Source: Gammaproteobacteria bacterium (GTDB lineage Bacteria; Pseudomonadota; Gammaproteobacteria; Steroidobacterales; Woeseiaceae). Taken from it: DNA of 34,870 nt. A model generated the notes under the pieces. That model had not been told where the DNA came from, ran no database searches, and was given only the letters and a program-made list of their open reading frames with translations. Position numbers and translations under genes: made by a program. The stretch spans positions 1 to 34,870 of the forward strand of contig JAADHU010000058.1 of the NCBI GenBank assembly GCA_013151645.1. Direction: 5' to 3'. Position 1 is the first letter of the stretch. Every line of letters starts with the position of its first letter. Below, in pieces: positions 33,739 through 34,870 of the stretch.

Positions 33739-34658
33739 TACAGACACAAATTGCATTGATTCGGCGTGAGCTCTGGGAACACCGAGCCATCTACATCGCG
33801 CCGATCGTCATCGCTGTCATCGTCTCGCTGATGTTGATAACGGGACAGGTCGCCGTATCTTCCTTCGATCAGGCACTGGATATCGCCATTCTCGGCGCCA
33901 GCAATCTCGGTCAAAACGAACGAGCGGCGGCCATCACATTCATGATGACGGCAACATCGCCCATGTTCCTCATCACCATGTGGATCATGACAATATTCTA
34001 CGCGCTCGATTCGCTCTACGCCGAACGCAAGGATCGCAGCATCCTGTTCTGGCGTTCGCTTCCGGTAACCGATTCAGAAACCGTCGTATCCAAACTGTTG
34101 ACGGCGCTGTTGGTTATTCCATTAATTACCTTCGTCTTGATTATGCTGACGCATCTCGTCATTTTGACCATCGTCAGCATTTGGCTGGCGATAAATGGCG
34201 CAGATGCCTGGCACCTGATCTGGCGCGCCGCGCCCTTGTTCGACACATGGTTTGCAACCCTGATATTCATCCTCACTTTGCCGCTATGGCTGTCGCCGTT
34301 CATAGGCTGGTTTCTGTTCGTCTCCGCACTGGCCAAACGCTCGCCGTTTCTCATTGCATTTCTGCCAATGGTGGTCTTGCCAATGCTCGAGAAGATCATA
34401 TTCGGCACAACGCTGTTTGCTCAGGCCTTTTTCGAGCGCAGCGTGCGCATGCCGCTTTTTGGCGGCCTTGACCTGCCGGACTTCATGTCAGACACCGGTA
34501 TCGACAAGAAAATAATCGCCGAATCCGGACTCAGTCTTGTGTCACTGATTGATTTTGGCGGCTTCCTTGCGACTCCCGGTTTGTGGGCCGGATTTGTTGT
34601 CTGTGGACTGTTTACAGCCGCCGCGGTTTACGTGCGACGATTCCGGGATGAAACCTGA
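33735..34658 (+). CDS. ABC-2 type permease
   Basis: The 307-residue protein is an integral membrane protein. It has an N-terminal RRELWEHRAIYIAPIVIAVIV opening and about six hydrophobic segments, including MFLITMWIMTIFYALDSLY, ALLVIPLITFVLIMLTHLVILTIVSIWLA, LIFILTLPLWLSPFIGWFLFV and LWAGFVVCGLFTAAAVYV. YAERKDRSILFWRSLPVTDSETV is the cytoplasmic loop typical of this group (usually SILFWKSLPVSD). The start is GTG 33735, overlapping the ATPase stop by 4 bases. Confidence 0.9.
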   Translation: MIQTQIALIRRELWEHRAIYIAPIVIAVIVSLMLITGQVAVSSFDQALDIAILGASNLGQNERAAAITFMMTATSPMFLITMWIMTIFYALDSLYAERKDRSILFWRSLPVTDSETVVSKLLTALLVIPLITFVLIMLTHLVILTIVSIWLAINGADAWHLIWRAAPLFDTWFATLIFILTLPLWLSPFIGWFLFVSALAKRSPFLIAFLPMVVLPMLEKIIFGTTLFAQAFFERSVRMPLFGGLDLPDFMSDTGIDKKIIAESGLSLVSLIDFGGFLATPGLWAGFVVCGLFTAAAVYVRRFRDET

Positions 34659-34693
34659 TCGGACGCCGCCGGGCGCGGGCAAGAGCGCCGTAG

Positions 34694-34870
34694 TCAGTGT
34701 TGATCGAGACCGTACTTGCGGATCTTGCCGCGCAATTGGTCGTAGCTAAGCGCTAACAAATCCGCCGCCATGCGTTGATTAAAGCGCGCTTTCCGCAGCG
34801 CGGCCTGCAACAGTTCTTTTTCCAATTCGCGTACACGATTCTTGAAGTTTGTGGGTAGCAGCATGTCCTT
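34694..34870 (-). CDS. pspF: 3' end of a PspF-like sigma54 activator
   Basis: The last 58 codons of a minus-strand gene that begins outside the window. The translation contains NFKNRVRELEKELLQAAL and then a Fis-type helix-turn-helix, RKARFNQRMAADLLALSYDQLRGKIRKYGL, ending DQH. The FNQ..AA.LL.L.Y.QLR pattern closely resembles the C-terminus of the phage shock activator PspF. The AAA domain is not in view, so other NtrC-class activators remain possible. It converges on the Ytr-type permease with a 35-base gap. Confidence 0.75.
   Translation of the reverse strand, partial: KDMLLPTNFKNRVRELEKELLQAALRKARFNQRMAADLLALSYDQLRGKIRKYGLDQH

Noticed and set aside
1-34870. CRISPR arrays, tRNA or rRNA genes, insertion sequences, riboswitches
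   Set aside because: No regularly spaced repeats, cloverleaf-like segments, transposase motifs or known aptamer patterns were seen by eye; a covariance-model search could not be run.

Overview
The window looks like a compact gammaproteobacterial chromosome segment, possibly a marine lineage near Xanthomonadales/Woeseiales. This placement rests on protein resemblances recalled from memory (FadE, IspA, GspA/GspB, YadG/YadH, PspF, an FlhC-type regulator), not on a search. Coding density is very high. Many genes overlap by 1-8 bases, GTG and TTG starts are frequent, and two convergent gene pairs overlap at their 3' ends. No tRNA, rRNA, CRISPR array, transposase or gene-free stretch over 300 bases was seen.

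Region 1 (about 1-8460, minus strand) is an arginine operon: argR, argG, an unassigned P-loop protein, argC, argD, argF', argB, argH. A sigma70-like promoter with overlapping palindromes (candidate ArgR operator) lies upstream of argR. A 31-bp perfect inverted repeat, whose arms each look like a small intrinsic terminator, lies after argH. The carbamoyltransferase is of the N-acyl-ornithine type and has Ala where the Xanthomonas acetylornithine enzyme has its specificity Glu, which predicts use of N-succinylornithine. No argA, argJ or argE is present. The P-loop protein (BioD/DUF1611-like) is a candidate for the missing acyl-glutamate step.

Region 2 (8526-14047) holds a carboxylesterase, nudC, an FlhC-like regulator without FlhD, a divergent gene of unknown function, a YadG/YadH-type ABC exporter and an SRAP/YedK protein.

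Region 3 (14057-18455, minus strand) is a tight run of ispA (farnesyl diphosphate synthase), dinB (DNA polymerase IV), gspA and gspB.

Region 4 (18535-24822) is a mevalonate locus: mvaD, phosphomevalonate kinase, a single reading frame joining class II HMG-CoA reductase to mevalonate kinase, idi, and convergent mvaS. Together with ispA it encodes every step from acetoacetyl-CoA to farnesyl diphosphate. This pathway is uncommon in Proteobacteria.

Region 5 (24910-31716, minus strand) runs from an ECF sigma factor and its probable anti-sigma factor through malate dehydrogenase, FadE with a lysine-rich tail, a DUF4286/zinc-ribbon/DUF3667 membrane protein and a DUF4399 lipoprotein.

Region 6 (31798-34870) is a Ytr-type operon (small membrane protein, GntR/YtrA repressor, ABC ATPase, permease) behind a promoter covered by a 28-base palindrome, followed by the 3' end of a PspF-like sigma54 activator.
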